64,000 nt of DNA from Lysinibacillus fusiformis (GCF_003049525.1 NZ_PYWL01000003.1:405603-469602); one strand, 5' to 3'. Shown: positions 25,538-34,748, counted from the stretch's first letter. Notes: generated from the letters alone by a model not told the origin. Numbers and translations: made by a program.

Positions 25538-25637
25538 TGTTCATATTTACTTAATTTTCATTTAACTATTTCAAATTGATTCGAAAAAATATAAAATAGT
25601 TATTGTAGTAGATTTTATTTCATAAGGAGAGTTAGAA

Positions 25638-26135
25638 ATGTTCAAAATTCAAGAAATTCGCGAAATTATTAAATTAGTAGATTCTTCTTCAATTGACGAG
25701 TTTGTGTATGAGGTAGATGGCGCAAAAGTTAAGTTAAAAAAGAATAATATTGTTGTTACAGAAACTGTAGCACCTAAAAAAGAAGTAGTAGCACCTGTTG
25801 TACAACAATCTGCACCAGCAGAAGCTCCAGTAGCAGCACCAGCTAAAGTGGAAGAAGCACCTACTGCAGCGGCGCCAGCGATTAACGACCCATCGCTACA
25901 TAAAATTGTATCTCCAATGGTCGGTACCTTCTATCAATCACCAAACCCAGATTCACCAGCTTACGTAAAAGCAGGCGACAAAGTAGGGAACGAAACAATT
26001 GTATGTATCGTAGAAGCAATGAAATTATTCAACGAAATTGAAGCAGAAGTGCAAGGGGAAATCGTTGAAGTACTTGTGAAAGATGGCGAATTAGTAGAAT
26101 ACGGCCAACCATTATTCCTTGTAAAAGCTCAGTAA
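25638..26135 (+). CDS. accB: Biotin carboxyl carrier protein of acetyl-CoA carboxylase
   Basis: The 165-residue carrier holds biotin for carboxylation of acetyl-CoA in fatty-acid synthesis. The N-terminal segment (1-45) is followed by an Ala/Pro/Val-rich linker (about 48-85) and a biotinyl domain (about 90-165) with EAMKLF; the biotinylated lysine is Lys129 by count. ATG 25638 follows AAGGAGAG. accC starts 12 bases downstream, forming the usual accBC pair. Confidence 0.96.
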   Translation: MFKIQEIREIIKLVDSSSIDEFVYEVDGAKVKLKKNNIVVTETVAPKKEVVAPVVQQSAPAEAPVAAPAKVEEAPTAAAPAINDPSLHKIVSPMVGTFYQSPNPDSPAYVKAGDKVGNETIVCIVEAMKLFNEIEAEVQGEIVEVLVKDGELVEYGQPLFLVKAQ

Positions 26136-26147
26136 GGAGTGCAAATC

Positions 26148-27515
26148 ATGAAAAAAGTTTTAATTGCAAACCGCGGCGAAATCGCTGTGCGTATCATTCG
26201 TGCTTGTAAAGAGTTAGGCATTCAGTCAGTTGCTGTGTACTCTGAGGCAGATGCAGACGCATTACATGTGAAATTAGCAGACGAAGCCTACTGTATTGGA
26301 CCAAAGCTATCAAAAGATTCTTATCTTAGCTTCCCAGCTCTACTTAGTGTAGCTGAAAAAACAGGTGCTGACGGTATCCACCCAGGCTATGGCTTTGTAT
26401 CGGAGAACGCTGATTTTGCAGAAGCTTGTGAAAACGCTGGCATTAAATTTATCGGTCCATCATCTGATTCCATTAAAATTATGGGTATCAAGGACGTAGC
26501 ACGTACAACAATGGAAGCAGCAGGAGTTCCACTTGTTCCGGGTACTGGTATTGTGCCAGATATCGAAACAGGTAAAGAATGGGCTGCTAAAATTGGCTAT
26601 CCTGTAATCATCAAAGCCACTGCTGGTGGCGGTGGTAAAGGGATTCGCGTAGCACGTACAGAAGAAGATCTTGTCAAAGGTATTGATATTACGCAAAAAG
26701 AGGCTGCTGCTGCATTCGGTAACCCTGGCGTATATTTAGAGAAATTCATCGAGTACTTCCGTCACTGTGAAATCCAAATTTTAGCGGATGGCTATGGTAA
26801 CGTCGTGCATTTAGGCGAGCGTGACTGTACTGTTCAACGTCGTATGCAGAAGTTAGTAGAGGAAGCTCCATCTCCAGCTCTTTCTTCTGAACGCCGTGCT
26901 GAAATGGGTGCAGCTGCCGTAAAAGCAGCCCAAGCCTGTGACTATGAAGGTGCTGGAACAATTGAGTTCATTTATGACTATCAAGAGGACAAGTTCTACT
27001 TCATGGAAATGAATACGCGTATCCAAGTAGAGCACCCAGTAACAGAAATGATTTCTGGTGTAGATCTTGTACAACAACAATTAAAAATTGCATCTGGTGA
27101 AAAACTACCTTTCACTCAAGATGATATTCAATTAAATGGTTGGGCTATTGAATGCCGTATTAACGCAGAAAATGCCTATAAAAACTTCATGCCTTCAGCA
27201 GGAACTGTGGATACGTATGTAACGCCAGGTGGCTATGGTGTACGTATTGATTCTGCTGTCTATGCAGGTTATACAATTCCACCATACTATGATTCAATGG
27301 TGGCAAAACTTATTGTTCATGCCGATACACGTGAAGAGGCGATTGCGAAAATGAATCGCGCGCTAGGTGAATTTGAAGTATCTGGTCCTGGAATCAATAC
27401 AACGATTCCATTCCACCAAGCATTGATGAACAATGACGTTTTCAAATCAGCACAATTCAATACGAAGTTCCTTGAAGAGAACGATGTTTTGGGTGTAGCA
27501 GAAAAAGTGAAGTAA
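26148..27515 (+). CDS. accC: Biotin carboxylase of acetyl-CoA carboxylase
   Basis: The 455-residue enzyme carboxylates biotin on AccB using ATP and bicarbonate. I use ATG 26148 after AAGGAG rather than the frame opening at 26139. The biotin carboxylase N-domain begins [16 protein letters not shown], the ATP-grasp glycine loop is GGGGKGIRV (about 163-171), and the active-site block is [14 protein letters not shown] (about 285-298). The last 39 codons together with the terminator are duplicated 1.3 kb downstream (28744-28917). Confidence 0.97.
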   Translation: MKKVLIANRGEIAVRIIRACKELGIQSVAVYSEADADALHVKLADEAYCIGPKLSKDSYLSFPALLSVAEKTGADGIHPGYGFVSENADFAEACENAGIKFIGPSSDSIKIMGIKDVARTTMEAAGVPLVPGTGIVPDIETGKEWAAKIGYPVIIKATAGGGGKGIRVARTEEDLVKGIDITQKEAAAAFGNPGVYLEKFIEYFRHCEIQILADGYGNVVHLGERDCTVQRRMQKLVEEAPSPALSSERRAEMGAAAVKAAQACDYEGAGTIEFIYDYQEDKFYFMEMNTRIQVEHPVTEMISGVDLVQQQLKIASGEKLPFTQDDIQLNGWAIECRINAENAYKNFMPSAGTVDTYVTPGGYGVRIDSAVYAGYTIPPYYDSMVAKLIVHADTREEAIAKMNRALGEFEVSGPGINTTIPFHQALMNNDVFKSAQFNTKFLEENDVLGVAEKVK

Positions 27516-27569
27516 GCGTTCGCTATTTGAAAAGCCTCTAACTTTTACAGTTAGAGGTTTTTTGTTTAT
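27399..27569 (+). repeat. Direct repeat copy 1: accC 3' end plus terminator
   Basis: The 171 bases comprise the last 39 codons of accC, its stop and its terminator. They are repeated at 28744-28917 with five coding differences (all at third codon positions), a few 3' flanking differences and a 3-base indel in the terminator loop. Identity stops abruptly upstream of the repeat. Confidence 0.95.
27535..27563 (+). terminator. Terminator of accBC
   Basis: CCTCTAAC (27535-27542) pairs with GTTAGAGG (27550-27557) and is followed by six T. Confidence 0.88.
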
Positions 27570-27610
27570 CTAGAAAAGATCAGCGTACAAGGGACTTTGA
27601 TTTAGAAGAT

Positions 27611-27781
27611 ATGACAGAAGCTATACAGCTACGAAGCTTTGATGGTACGTTTAAAGTGGAAGATACGATACTCATTACTCCACCAAAGCTAATGATTGAT
27701 GTAGCTGAATGACATGAGGCTAAGACGGGTGTAGAAATTAAAAGTGCTTTGTTAATGGTGAAAGGGCAAATGCGTCTGTAG
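27611..27781 (+). pseudogene. Broken reading frame with an internal TGA
   Basis: From ATG 27611 a frame of 33 codons (MTEAIQLRSFDGTFKVEDTI, continuing to DVAE) meets TGA at 27710-27712, then continues open in the same frame for 22 more codons (HEAKTGVEIKSALLMVKGQM) to TAG 27779. The frame is also open back to the repeat boundary. A single TGG-to-TGA change would explain it. No ribosome site is visible and the family is not recognised. The remaining 27782-27977 holds only short fragments. It lies inside the island bounded by the accC repeats. Confidence 0.4.
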
Positions 27782-27977
27782 GGGTTCGTAAAGCGACAAT
27801 CAGTGAATATATATAAACTTTTAAACGTTTAGTAGATGTTTGTTCAAGTGGATTATTCTCCCACATTTGATTGTGAGAGCATAGCAAAAGGACTTGATTG
27901 TAATGAGGTTGAATCATACTCACAAGCCCTTAGTATGATAACTATTGTTTTGAATGTCGAATGGTTGATCATAGTTC

Positions 27978-28502
27978 CTATTTTAGTTTTTCCAAAACCT
28001 TATCAATATCATTCCACACATAGACGTATTCTTCTAACACTTTTCCACCAATATTAATTTGCACCGTCTTCACATATTCCGCTCCGTAATATTCATAGAA
28101 AAAACGTGTTTTATTTTCTGCTAATACTTCTACAAATATTGACTGATACCCACTCTGTTTAAAATACATAAATAACTCTTTCAATAAAAGTTTTCCAATC
28201 CTTTTGCCTTGATATTCTTCTAGTAGGTAAATAGAGGTTAAGTCACTTGAATTACGTTCAACGTTTTTTTCTCTAGTTGAAGCAACTGCAAAGCCAACAG
28301 TTTCTCCAATTTCATTTTCAGCGACAAGAACATAATTATCTTCTCTGATGATATTTCTTTCCCATAATTTTTCTCGTTGTTCATAGGATAATTTATCTAA
28401 AAAACTATCAGGAACAATATTTTTATAGGTTGTCCTCCAACTGTCAACATGAACCTTTCCAATACCTTGTGCATCTTGAATTGTTGCTGTTCTAATTTTC
28501 AT
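27978..28502 (-). CDS. GNAT-family N-acetyltransferase
   Basis: The second Met (28502) has the better distance to the GGGGGA ribosome site; the first is 28508. The 174 residues form one GNAT domain: IRTATIQDAQGIGKVHVDSW at the N-terminus, the acetyl-CoA pyrophosphate loop QGKRIGKLL (about 99-107), and SIFVEVLAENKTRFFYEYYGAE, the typical motif B. The substrate is unknown; the family acetylates amines, including antibiotics, amino acids and protein N-termini. It is the only intact gene of the island between the accC repeats and is opposite to its neighbours. Confidence 0.85.
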   Translation of the reverse strand: MKIRTATIQDAQGIGKVHVDSWRTTYKNIVPDSFLDKLSYEQREKLWERNIIREDNYVLVAENEIGETVGFAVASTREKNVERNSSDLTSIYLLEEYQGKRIGKLLLKELFMYFKQSGYQSIFVEVLAENKTRFFYEYYGAEYVKTVQINIGGKVLEEYVYVWNDIDKVLEKLK

Positions 28503-28743
28503 CTTCATTCCCCCATCATATTTCTATCTTTTCCTTTACTAACAGAAAATTCTTTTTATTTAAAAACATAACATATTAGAGTAAGAGTTGGTAGTTAAAT
28601 GGAGATTGCAAAATCTTGTAGAAGTGTTCAAAGCGACTGTAGCGCCTATGAGCGTTCTTATGATTGATTTGAAAGCATAAAAAGGACTAGCATATATGAG
28701 ATTCATCATTCACATAAATCCTACTCCTAATAAACTAAGCGCA

Positions 28744-28917
28744 ACAACTATTCCATTCCACCAAGCATTCATGAACAATGACGTCTTCAAATCAGCACAA
28801 TTCAATACGAAGTTCCTTGAAGAGAACGAAGTATTGGGTGTAGCAGAAAAAGTGAAGTAAGCGGTCGTTATTTGAAAAGCCTCTAACTTTTTTTGCAGTT
28901 AGAGGTTTTTTGTTTAT
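28744..28917 (+). repeat. Direct repeat copy 2: detached accC 3' end plus terminator
   Basis: This copy begins abruptly after unrelated sequence. It reads in frame as the last 39 codons of accC with two changed residues (Leu to Phe, Asp to Glu), followed by a stop and a terminator (28880-28911). It has no upstream coding part, so it is non-functional as a gene, but its terminator is intact. The 28509-28743 segment before it shows nothing recognisable. Confidence 0.95.
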
Positions 28918-28961
28918 ACCATTGTATAATTTGGGTAGAGCAGTTGAGGAGGGGGATCAAG

Positions 28962-29288
28962 ATGCCTGTATATAATAAGCTAGTAAGAGATAATATATTA
29001 GAAATAATGGATGCGAAAGGTGTAACTTATCGTGCGCGTACTCTAGAACCAATTGAGCTTTTAACGGAAGTGAAAGCAAAAATGCTCGAGGAAGCTAGGG
29101 AGTTTCATGAAGCTACTACTGTACAAGATGAGGTTGAGGAATTAGTAGATATTTTAGAGCTAGTATATACAGCAATTTGTGCACTAGGTGTGAGCTATGA
29201 AGAGCTTGAGGCATTCCGTAATCAGAAGAAAATGGAGCGCGGAGGCTTTGACAAGGGGATTTATTTAATAAATGTTGAAGATCAATAA
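28962..29288 (+). CDS. MazG-like NTP pyrophosphohydrolase
   Basis: The start is ATG 28962 after GAGGAGGGGG (28946-28955). The 108-residue all-alpha protein begins MPVYNKLVRDNILEIM, a hallmark of small phosphoribosyl-ATP-pyrophosphohydrolase-like or MazG-like enzymes, with metal-binding acidic pairs in EEAREFHEA (about 41-49) and DEVEELVDILEL (about 54-65). These enzymes hydrolyse nucleoside triphosphates to monophosphates, perhaps as house-cleaning; the substrate is unknown. It lies between the accC repeat and asp23. Confidence 0.82.
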   Translation: MPVYNKLVRDNILEIMDAKGVTYRARTLEPIELLTEVKAKMLEEAREFHEATTVQDEVEELVDILELVYTAICALGVSYEELEAFRNQKKMERGGFDKGIYLINVEDQ

Positions 29289-29414
29289 TAATCATTTCAT
29301 GAAGCTTCTTTATAAATTAAAACGGCTTTCGACAGCCAAACCTTCCTTTTTATAGTATAATATATGTAAGTACAGCATTTGTTTGTGATGTGTAAGGGAA
29401 AGGATGATATTTGT

Positions 29415-29825
29415 ATGGCAGAGAAAGTAGGACAATCTTTCGTACAACCAACACCTTCTGGAAAAGAAGAGCTTGGAAAAATTGAAGTAGCGGCAGAGGT
29501 TATCGAGGTTGTGGCAGGGATCGCAGTAAATGAGGTCGAAGGCATTGCTGCAACACGTGGTAATATTGCGACAGGTGTCGTGGAACGTTTCGGTAAAAAG
29601 GTACACAATAAAGGGATTAAATCAGGTGTAACAGAAACGGGTGAAATCGCTATTGATGTATTTTGCTCTGTGAAATATGGATATGCCATTCCTAAGGTAG
29701 CGAAGGAAGTACAAACACAGATACGCCAAGCTATTTTTAATATGACAGCACTCGAAACTGCAGAAGTAAATGTGCATATTACAGCGATTCATTTCGAAAA
29801 AGAAGAAACTGTAGTACATGAATAA
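29415..29825 (+). CDS. yqhY: Asp23/Gls24-family protein YqhY
   Basis: I start at ATG 29415, about 11 bases after AAAGGA; the upstream frame is unsupported. The 136 residues contain one Asp23 domain: GKIEVAAEVIEVVAGIAVNEVEGIA (split here for length) and a late IRQAIFNMTALETAEVNVHI. In B. subtilis yqhY follows accBC directly and its loss affects lipid-synthesis balance; here an island and a pyrophosphohydrolase gene intervene. It is soluble with no membrane segment. A terminator follows. Confidence 0.9.
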   Translation: MAEKVGQSFVQPTPSGKEELGKIEVAAEVIEVVAGIAVNEVEGIAATRGNIATGVVERFGKKVHNKGIKSGVTETGEIAIDVFCSVKYGYAIPKVAKEVQTQIRQAIFNMTALETAEVNVHITAIHFEKEETVVHE

Positions 29826-29830
29826 AACTA

Positions 29831-29873
29831 AAAGGATTGCCCGTAGATGACATATCTGTGGGCAATCCTTTTT
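29831..29873 (+). terminator. Terminator of yqhY
   Basis: A 12-bp perfect stem (AAAGGATTGCCC with GGGCAATCCTTT) with a 17-base loop is followed by TTTAAATTT. It also faces the end of the convergent MFS gene. Confidence 0.85.
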
Positions 29874-29918
29874 AAATTTGGAAATTCATTCATAATATTA
29901 TATTGTATCGCTGTCCGT

Positions 29919-31088
29919 TTATAATTCAATATGCTTTGGTTTTCTCCAGAATAACGCAAGGATGACACCAATTACTAAAACAATTGTGGCAAAGTAATAT
30001 GGATAGTTCAAATTAATATCGAACAATATTCCGCCTAAAATAGGACCGAAAATATTACCAAGGCTTGTAAACATAGAGTTCATACCACCCACAAACCCTT
30101 GCTCATTGCCAGCAATCTTAGATAAATAAGAAGTGACTGCTGGACGAATTAAATCGAAACCAACAAAAATAAAGAATGTGACAAATAAGATGGCAAAATA
30201 ATGATTCACGATAGTCATAGCAAAAGTTAAGACCGCTGAGAGGATCAGCGAATAGCGAATGACATTAATTTCCCCCATTTTCTTTGTCAGCCAATCAAAT
30301 AGTAATAATTGTGCCAATGCACCTACAATTCCACTACCTGTAATGATAATGGCGATATCTGATGGCGTAAAGGCGAATTTATGGTCGACGAATAAACTAA
30401 ATAATGATTCGAATGCAGCTAAGCCAAATGATAGGACGAAAATAAGAATAAATGGAATGAAATAAAGCGGGCTAAATACTCGCTTGGCACTCCCTAAAAT
30501 TGATGTTGGTGTATCTTCCTTATCTCCAGCACGTGTTGGTTCTTTTAATAATACCAATGAAAAGATTGCTGCTATAAGGCCAAGGACACCGGCCGCATAG
30601 AAAGGTACACGTGTACCATATTCGGCTAGAAATCCTCCAATTCCAGGACCAATTATAAAGCCTGTACTAATTGCAGCACTCATATAGCCAAGGGCTTTCG
30701 GGCGTTGAGATAGTGTTGTAATATCGGCAATATAAGCAGTGACGGCTGGCATAATGAAGGCCGCACTCACGCCACCTAACATTCGAGAAATAAAGAGGAC
30801 TTCAATGGAACGTCCCAATCCAAATAAAAACTCAGAAAGTCCAAAAATAAAAAGCCCTGCAACAATCATGACTTTGCGGCCAATATTATCGACTAGCTTA
30901 CCTGCAATAGGTGACACGATCAGTTGCGTAATAGCAAAGGCTGCCACCATATAACCAACGACAGAGCCTGAAATATGAAGCTCATTCATGATGGTTGGTA
31001 AAACTGGAATGACTAAACCAATACCTAAAAAGGCAATGAATAGATTCGATAGTAAAATTGCTAATGTTATATTTTGCTTCTTGCTCAT
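29919..31088 (-). CDS. Multidrug efflux MFS transporter, Bmr/Blt/NorA type
   Basis: The 389-residue, 12-helix drug:H+ antiporter starts at ATG 31088. The N-terminal LLSNLFIAFLGIGLVIPVLP motif, GKLVDNIGRKVMI (MFS motif A, about 62-75) and the TM5 antiporter motif C in AAISTGFIIGPGIGGFL (about 136-152) place it with Bmr, Blt and NorA. It pumps cationic drugs and dyes; natural substrates may include polyamines. It is expressed from a MerR-type promoter (31155-31185) behind the BmrR-like gene. Confidence 0.88.
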   Translation of the reverse strand: MSKKQNITLAILLSNLFIAFLGIGLVIPVLPTIMNELHISGSVVGYMVAAFAITQLIVSPIAGKLVDNIGRKVMIVAGLFIFGLSEFLFGLGRSIEVLFISRMLGGVSAAFIMPAVTAYIADITTLSQRPKALGYMSAAISTGFIIGPGIGGFLAEYGTRVPFYAAGVLGLIAAIFSLVLLKEPTRAGDKEDTPTSILGSAKRVFSPLYFIPFILIFVLSFGLAAFESLFSLFVDHKFAFTPSDIAIIITGSGIVGALAQLLLFDWLTKKMGEINVIRYSLILSAVLTFAMTIVNHYFAILFVTFFIFVGFDLIRPAVTSYLSKIAGNEQGFVGGMNSMFTSLGNIFGPILGGILFDINLNYPYYFATIVLVIGVILALFWRKPKHIEL

Positions 31089-31154
31089 AATGTTCTCCTT
31101 TTATTCGTTCACGATACATGAAATTGACATTCTACTAGAATATTTCCATGTATT

Positions 31155-31185
31155 ACGATAAACCCTATAGTAACTATAGGGTCAA
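31155..31185 (-). promoter_or_regulatory. MerR-type promoter with 19-bp spacer and perfect palindrome
   Basis: On the minus strand TTGACC (31180-31185), a 19-base spacer and TATCGT (31155-31160) are arranged as in bmr-type promoters. The palindrome ACCCTATAGT-a-ACTATAGGGT (31162-31182) fills the spacer, exactly where MerR-family activators bind and untwist DNA. The regulator is almost certainly the protein of 31266-32102. Confidence 0.88.
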
Positions 31186-31265
31186 AAGATTTGTTTTCAA
31201 TTTGATGATTTTTTATCAGTTTGGAAATTAATGTGGACAGTTATACATAAAGGGAGATTGTATCT

Positions 31266-32102
31266 TTATTGTATTTTTCGAATCTTTAATTCAACAATGA
31301 ATTTCTTTTCATGCTCTAAAGTAAGGGTTGCGGGCATATACAGTTCATAAACTTGAGATTCAAAAGCTTCTGACTGAGCCATGACATAATTTCTTAATTT
31401 TTCATAAAAAGAAAAGTAGGTATCCGGATGGTAGATAAATGCAATACAGACAAATGTACCAGCAGGTATAATGGTTTGTTCAATATTCGACGATAGCTTC
31501 GAAAATACTCGCTCTGTTAATAGCGGGGTGAAAATGGCGTCATAAATAATTGCATTCACATTTTCATAGGGAGCGAGCGGATATATACAACCATAGCGAC
31601 TATTTAATACACTGCCTTCCTTCTCAATAATTTTTGTAAGTGTTGCGTAATATGTATTGGTACTAGAAGTTGGAGTTAATTTGGTAGTTGTCACTTGTAA
31701 AATGGGCATGGCTTCCTCTACTTGTATATATACCTCACCAAAGAAGGGGATATCGATTTGTTCCTGTAATTGCTTTTTGGTTTTTAATAACGTGTTTTTT
31801 ACTTCATTCAAGCGTGAAATTTTAGTATCAATTCTTTGCTCTTGCTGAGCAAAAAAGTCAAGTAGTTCTTCAGACGTTAATTTGAGCGCTTTCTTTATAT
31901 CCTCTAACGAAATGCCAATATATTTAAGTGATTTAATGATATCTAAATAGAAAATTTGACTGTCTTTATAATAGCGATAATTGGTATAAGTATCGGTATA
32001 AGCAGGCTTAAATAAATCGATCTGATCATAATAACGTAACGTTTGAACGGATAGATTGGACAGTTTGGCAACCTCACCGATTGTATAATAATGTTCCTTC
32101 AT
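31266..32102 (-). CDS. MerR-family multidrug-sensing activator, BmrR/BltR-like
   Basis: ATG 32102 lies 5 bases after GGAGG; the frame opens slightly earlier at 32114. The 278 residues have an N-terminal winged HTH (YYTIGEVAKLSNLSVQTLRYY split: residues 4-24), a dimerising coiled coil (about 75-115), and a C-terminal GyrI-like effector-binding domain (about 120-278). It should bind the 19-bp-spacer palindrome and turn on the efflux pump when a lipophilic cation fills the C-domain. It lies upstream of the pump on the same strand and 11 bases after the YlaI-like gene, so it is probably co-transcribed with the latter. Confidence 0.88.
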   Translation of the reverse strand: MKEHYYTIGEVAKLSNLSVQTLRYYDQIDLFKPAYTDTYTNYRYYKDSQIFYLDIIKSLKYIGISLEDIKKALKLTSEELLDFFAQQEQRIDTKISRLNEVKNTLLKTKKQLQEQIDIPFFGEVYIQVEEAMPILQVTTTKLTPTSSTNTYYATLTKIIEKEGSVLNSRYGCIYPLAPYENVNAIIYDAIFTPLLTERVFSKLSSNIEQTIIPAGTFVCIAFIYHPDTYFSFYEKLRNYVMAQSEAFESQVYELYMPATLTLEHEKKFIVELKIRKIQ

Positions 32103-32113
32103 AATGGCCTCCA

Positions 32114-32281
32114 CTAGTAGTAGCTAAAGAAGTTTCGGATGGCATCAAAGCGAATTTTATGCTTGCACTCTTCGCAATAAAATAGGTGAGCTTCACGTTC
32201 TTTCATTTGTTTGTATTGTGCTTCACCTTCTTGGAGCTTGAATGGTTTTTTACAGCTCGTGCAAATAGCTTCATATTGCAT
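32114..32281 (-). CDS. Small zinc-ribbon protein, YlaI/DUF2197-like
   Basis: ATG 32281 follows AGAGGTG by about 7 bases. The 55 residues carry two CxxC knuckles, CTSC (about 7-10) and CEEC (about 36-39), on a charged helical middle, ending in IRFDAIRNFFSYY. It matches the DUF2197 small zinc-ribbon proteins; no function is known. It is the first gene of the minus-strand group with the MerR regulator. Confidence 0.75.
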   Translation of the reverse strand: MQYEAICTSCKKPFKLQEGEAQYKQMKEREAHLFYCEECKHKIRFDAIRNFFSYY

Positions 32282-32492
32282 TGTGAACACCTCTGTAGAT
32301 TCTTTCAATTTTCTTTATTATAACATTTTGTGAATTAAACAAGCATTTTGGAATGCTCGAGACGAATTGTTAGATGCGCAAAAAGTTTCTTGAAAAAGGT
32401 TTCAGATTATTGAAAACTTGCTTGAAATCGTGTTTCTCAGGCGATTTTATGCTATTATAAACCTTAATGCCACTTAAGAAGGAGAGCTTTAC

Positions 32493-32876
32493 ATGAAACG
32501 ACATGAAGCACGCGAAAAAGCGTTGCAAGTTTTGTTTCAGCTAGACAATACAGATTTAACAGTTGAAGAAGCAATGGGTCATATTAAAGGCCAACCGACA
32601 AATGCCTTCTACGAAAAAATTGTTACTGGAACAGCTGAACATTTGGAGGAAATTGATGCTACATTAGAACAGCATCTTGAAAAGTGGTCACTTGCCCGTT
32701 TACCCAAAATTGAGAGAACTGTTTTACGCCTAGCTGTATACGAACTGTTATACATGCCAGAAACACCAAAAAGAGTAGTACTAAACGAAGCAATCGAGTT
32801 ATGTAAAACATTTGGCGATGATAGTTCATCTAAATTCGTCAATGGTGTACTTTCTAAATTTACAGAACAAGAATAA
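32493..32876 (+). CDS. nusB: Transcription antitermination factor NusB
   Basis: The 127-residue all-alpha RNA-binding protein pairs with NusE (S10) at boxA to prevent premature termination of rRNA transcription. It begins MKRHEAREKALQVLFQLDN, which is diagnostic, and ends with FVNGVLSKF. ATG 32493 follows AAGGAGAG. folD starts 31 bases downstream, as in B. subtilis, where nusB follows yqhY. Confidence 0.96.
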   Translation: MKRHEAREKALQVLFQLDNTDLTVEEAMGHIKGQPTNAFYEKIVTGTAEHLEEIDATLEQHLEKWSLARLPKIERTVLRLAVYELLYMPETPKRVVLNEAIELCKTFGDDSSSKFVNGVLSKFTEQE

Positions 32877-32907
32877 TGTGTTGAATTGGAAGGAGTAACG
32901 AAGGTTT

Positions 32908-33762
32908 ATGTCAAGTGCAATTATTAATGGTAAAGAGATTGGTCAAGAAATTCGTAATGCTGTAGCAGAGCGTGTAATTCGTTTAAAAGAACAAGGGTTA
33001 ACACCTGGTTTAGCGGTTGTGTTAGTTGGGGACAACCAAGCTTCAGCTACATATGTGAGAAATAAACAAAAATCTTGTGAAGCAATTGGTATGTATTCGG
33101 AACTGATTAAATTACCTGAAGAAACGACGCAAGAGGAATTATTAACACAAATTCAACTATTAAATCAACGTGAAGATATTCACGGTATTTTAGTACAATT
33201 ACCACTTCCAAAACATATTGATGAGGATAAAGTCATTGCGACAATTGCTGTCGAGAAGGATGTTGATGGCTTCTCACCTGTCAGTGTTGGGAAAATGATG
33301 CTTGGCCAAGAAACATTTTTACCTTGTACTCCTTTTGGCGTAATGAAGCTTCTTGAGTATTCAGGAATTGAGATTGCAGGAAAACATGCTGTAATCGTAG
33401 GACGCAGTCATATTGTAGGTAAGCCAATGGGGCAACTACTATTGCAAAAAGATGCTACGGTAACGTATACTCATTCCAAAACGCCAGATTTACCTTCATT
33501 TACAAAACAAGCGGATATATTAATTGCTGCTGTTGGACGTGCAAACTTTATTACAAAAGAGCATGTGAAAGAAGGGGCTGTTGTAATTGATGTTGGCATT
33601 AATCGTGATGACAACAATAAATTATGCGGCGACGTAAACTTTGCTGAAGTAGATGGTATAGCGTCTCATATCACACCTGTACCAGGGGGTGTTGGACCGA
33701 TGACCATCACAATGTTACTATTCAACACTGTGCAAGCAGCTGAAAATAAGCTTGCTAATTAA
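32908..33762 (+). CDS. folD: Bifunctional methylenetetrahydrofolate dehydrogenase/cyclohydrolase
   Basis: The 284-residue enzyme interconverts 5,10-methylene- and 10-formyl-tetrahydrofolate with NADP, feeding purine and formyl-Met synthesis. Visible are [19 protein letters not shown] (catalytic Tyr-x-x-x-Lys, about 32-50), [10 protein letters not shown] (about 97-106), the Rossmann [13 protein letters not shown] (about 161-173) and the signature [11 protein letters not shown] (about 257-267). ATG 32908 is preceded by GGAAGGAG. A terminator follows. Confidence 0.97.
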   Translation: MSSAIINGKEIGQEIRNAVAERVIRLKEQGLTPGLAVVLVGDNQASATYVRNKQKSCEAIGMYSELIKLPEETTQEELLTQIQLLNQREDIHGILVQLPLPKHIDEDKVIATIAVEKDVDGFSPVSVGKMMLGQETFLPCTPFGVMKLLEYSGIEIAGKHAVIVGRSHIVGKPMGQLLLQKDATVTYTHSKTPDLPSFTKQADILIAAVGRANFITKEHVKEGAVVIDVGINRDDNNKLCGDVNFAEVDGIASHITPVPGGVGPMTITMLLFNTVQAAENKLAN

Positions 33763-33775
33763 TAGCCTTTTTATG

Positions 33776-33811
33776 AAGTCATCTCAATATCATGTTGAGA
33801 TGACTTTTTTT
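33776..33811 (+). terminator. Terminator of nusB-folD
   Basis: A 12-bp stem (AAGTCATCTCAA with TTGAGATGACTT) is followed by seven T. Confidence 0.9.
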
Positions 33812-33892
33812 ATGGATTGATTCCAGAACTTTTATGCTAATTTTGACGTCTAATGTAACGTTTGGGACATACATACTTAGTAGGAGGTTTTT

Positions 33893-34708
33893 ATGGAAAA
33901 TATCGATATTGTGTTAATTGTGAAGCATATCATTATTGGTCTTGTCCAAGGGTTTACAGAACCAATTCCGGTATCGTCAAGTGGACATGTGATGATTGCC
34001 AGCGAAATACTAGGGCTTGGTGAACAAGGGTTTACGTTCGCCATTCTAACCAATACAGCATCGTTACTTGCTATTGTTTATATTTATCGTGAGGATATAG
34101 TACGATTGATTTCCCATTTTTTCTTGTACTTGAAAACACGTGAGAAGCGCTACAATGCTGATTTTCGTTTTGCCTTGTATATCATTATAGGTTCTATTCC
34201 AGCGGGCGTTTTAGGAGTATTATTAAGTGATGTTATTGCAGACAATGTGAGTATGACGACAATTGCGCTCATGTTGTTTGTTACGGGTGCGGCTTTATGG
34301 TTGATTCGTAATATGCGTGGGAAGAAAAAAGATGCCGATTTAAGTGCGAAGGATGCCATTATTGTCGGGTTAGGGCAAGCAGTCGCTCTCACACCAGGTA
34401 TTAGCCGATCAGGTGCGACGATTATTTCAGCTATTGCAGTAGGTATGAGACAGGATACAGCTTTACGTTTCTCCTTTATGCTTTATATTCCAGTAAGCTT
34501 AGGTGGGGTCGTATTAGGAATAACTGATTTTTTAGATGAGCCTAATAAAGGTGCGTTAGCGCTTCCTTATGCAGCCACTTTTCTAGCTACACTTATTATG
34601 ACGTACTTTGCCATGCGTTGGTTTATGGGCATAATGAAAAGTGGTAAACTTAGCTATTTTACGTACTACTGTTTTATTGTAGGAACATTATTATTATTAT
34701 TTTATTAA
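33893..34708 (+). CDS. uppP: Undecaprenyl-diphosphatase
   Basis: The 271-residue polytopic enzyme recycles undecaprenyl pyrophosphate to the monophosphate carrier for wall synthesis. The UppP/BacA motifs are present: GLVQGFTEPIPVSSSGH (residues 17-33, catalytic Glu and Ser/His region) and PGISRSGAT (about 166-174, the basic pyrophosphate loop). About eight helices. ATG 33893 follows TAGGAGG. It is monocistronic and not between folD and xseA in B. subtilis, so it is a local rearrangement; it also confers tolerance to bacitracin in other species. Confidence 0.93.
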   Translation: MENIDIVLIVKHIIIGLVQGFTEPIPVSSSGHVMIASEILGLGEQGFTFAILTNTASLLAIVYIYREDIVRLISHFFLYLKTREKRYNADFRFALYIIIGSIPAGVLGVLLSDVIADNVSMTTIALMLFVTGAALWLIRNMRGKKKDADLSAKDAIIVGLGQAVALTPGISRSGATIISAIAVGMRQDTALRFSFMLYIPVSLGGVVLGITDFLDEPNKGALALPYAATFLATLIMTYFAMRWFMGIMKSGKLSYFTYYCFIVGTLLLLFY

Positions 34709-34716
34709 AATGTAAA

Positions 34717-34748
34717 GTCTCATAACAACTGTTGTTATGGGACCTTGT
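34717..34748 (+). terminator. Terminator of uppP
   Basis: GTCTCATAACAAC pairs with GTTGTTATGGGAC (one mismatch, 34717-34743), followed by CTTGTTTTG, a modest T tract. Confidence 0.7.

Noticed and set aside
27836..28057. 73-codon plus-strand frame antisense to the GNAT gene end
   Set aside because: No ribosome site or similarity; overlaps a convincing GNAT domain on the other strand.
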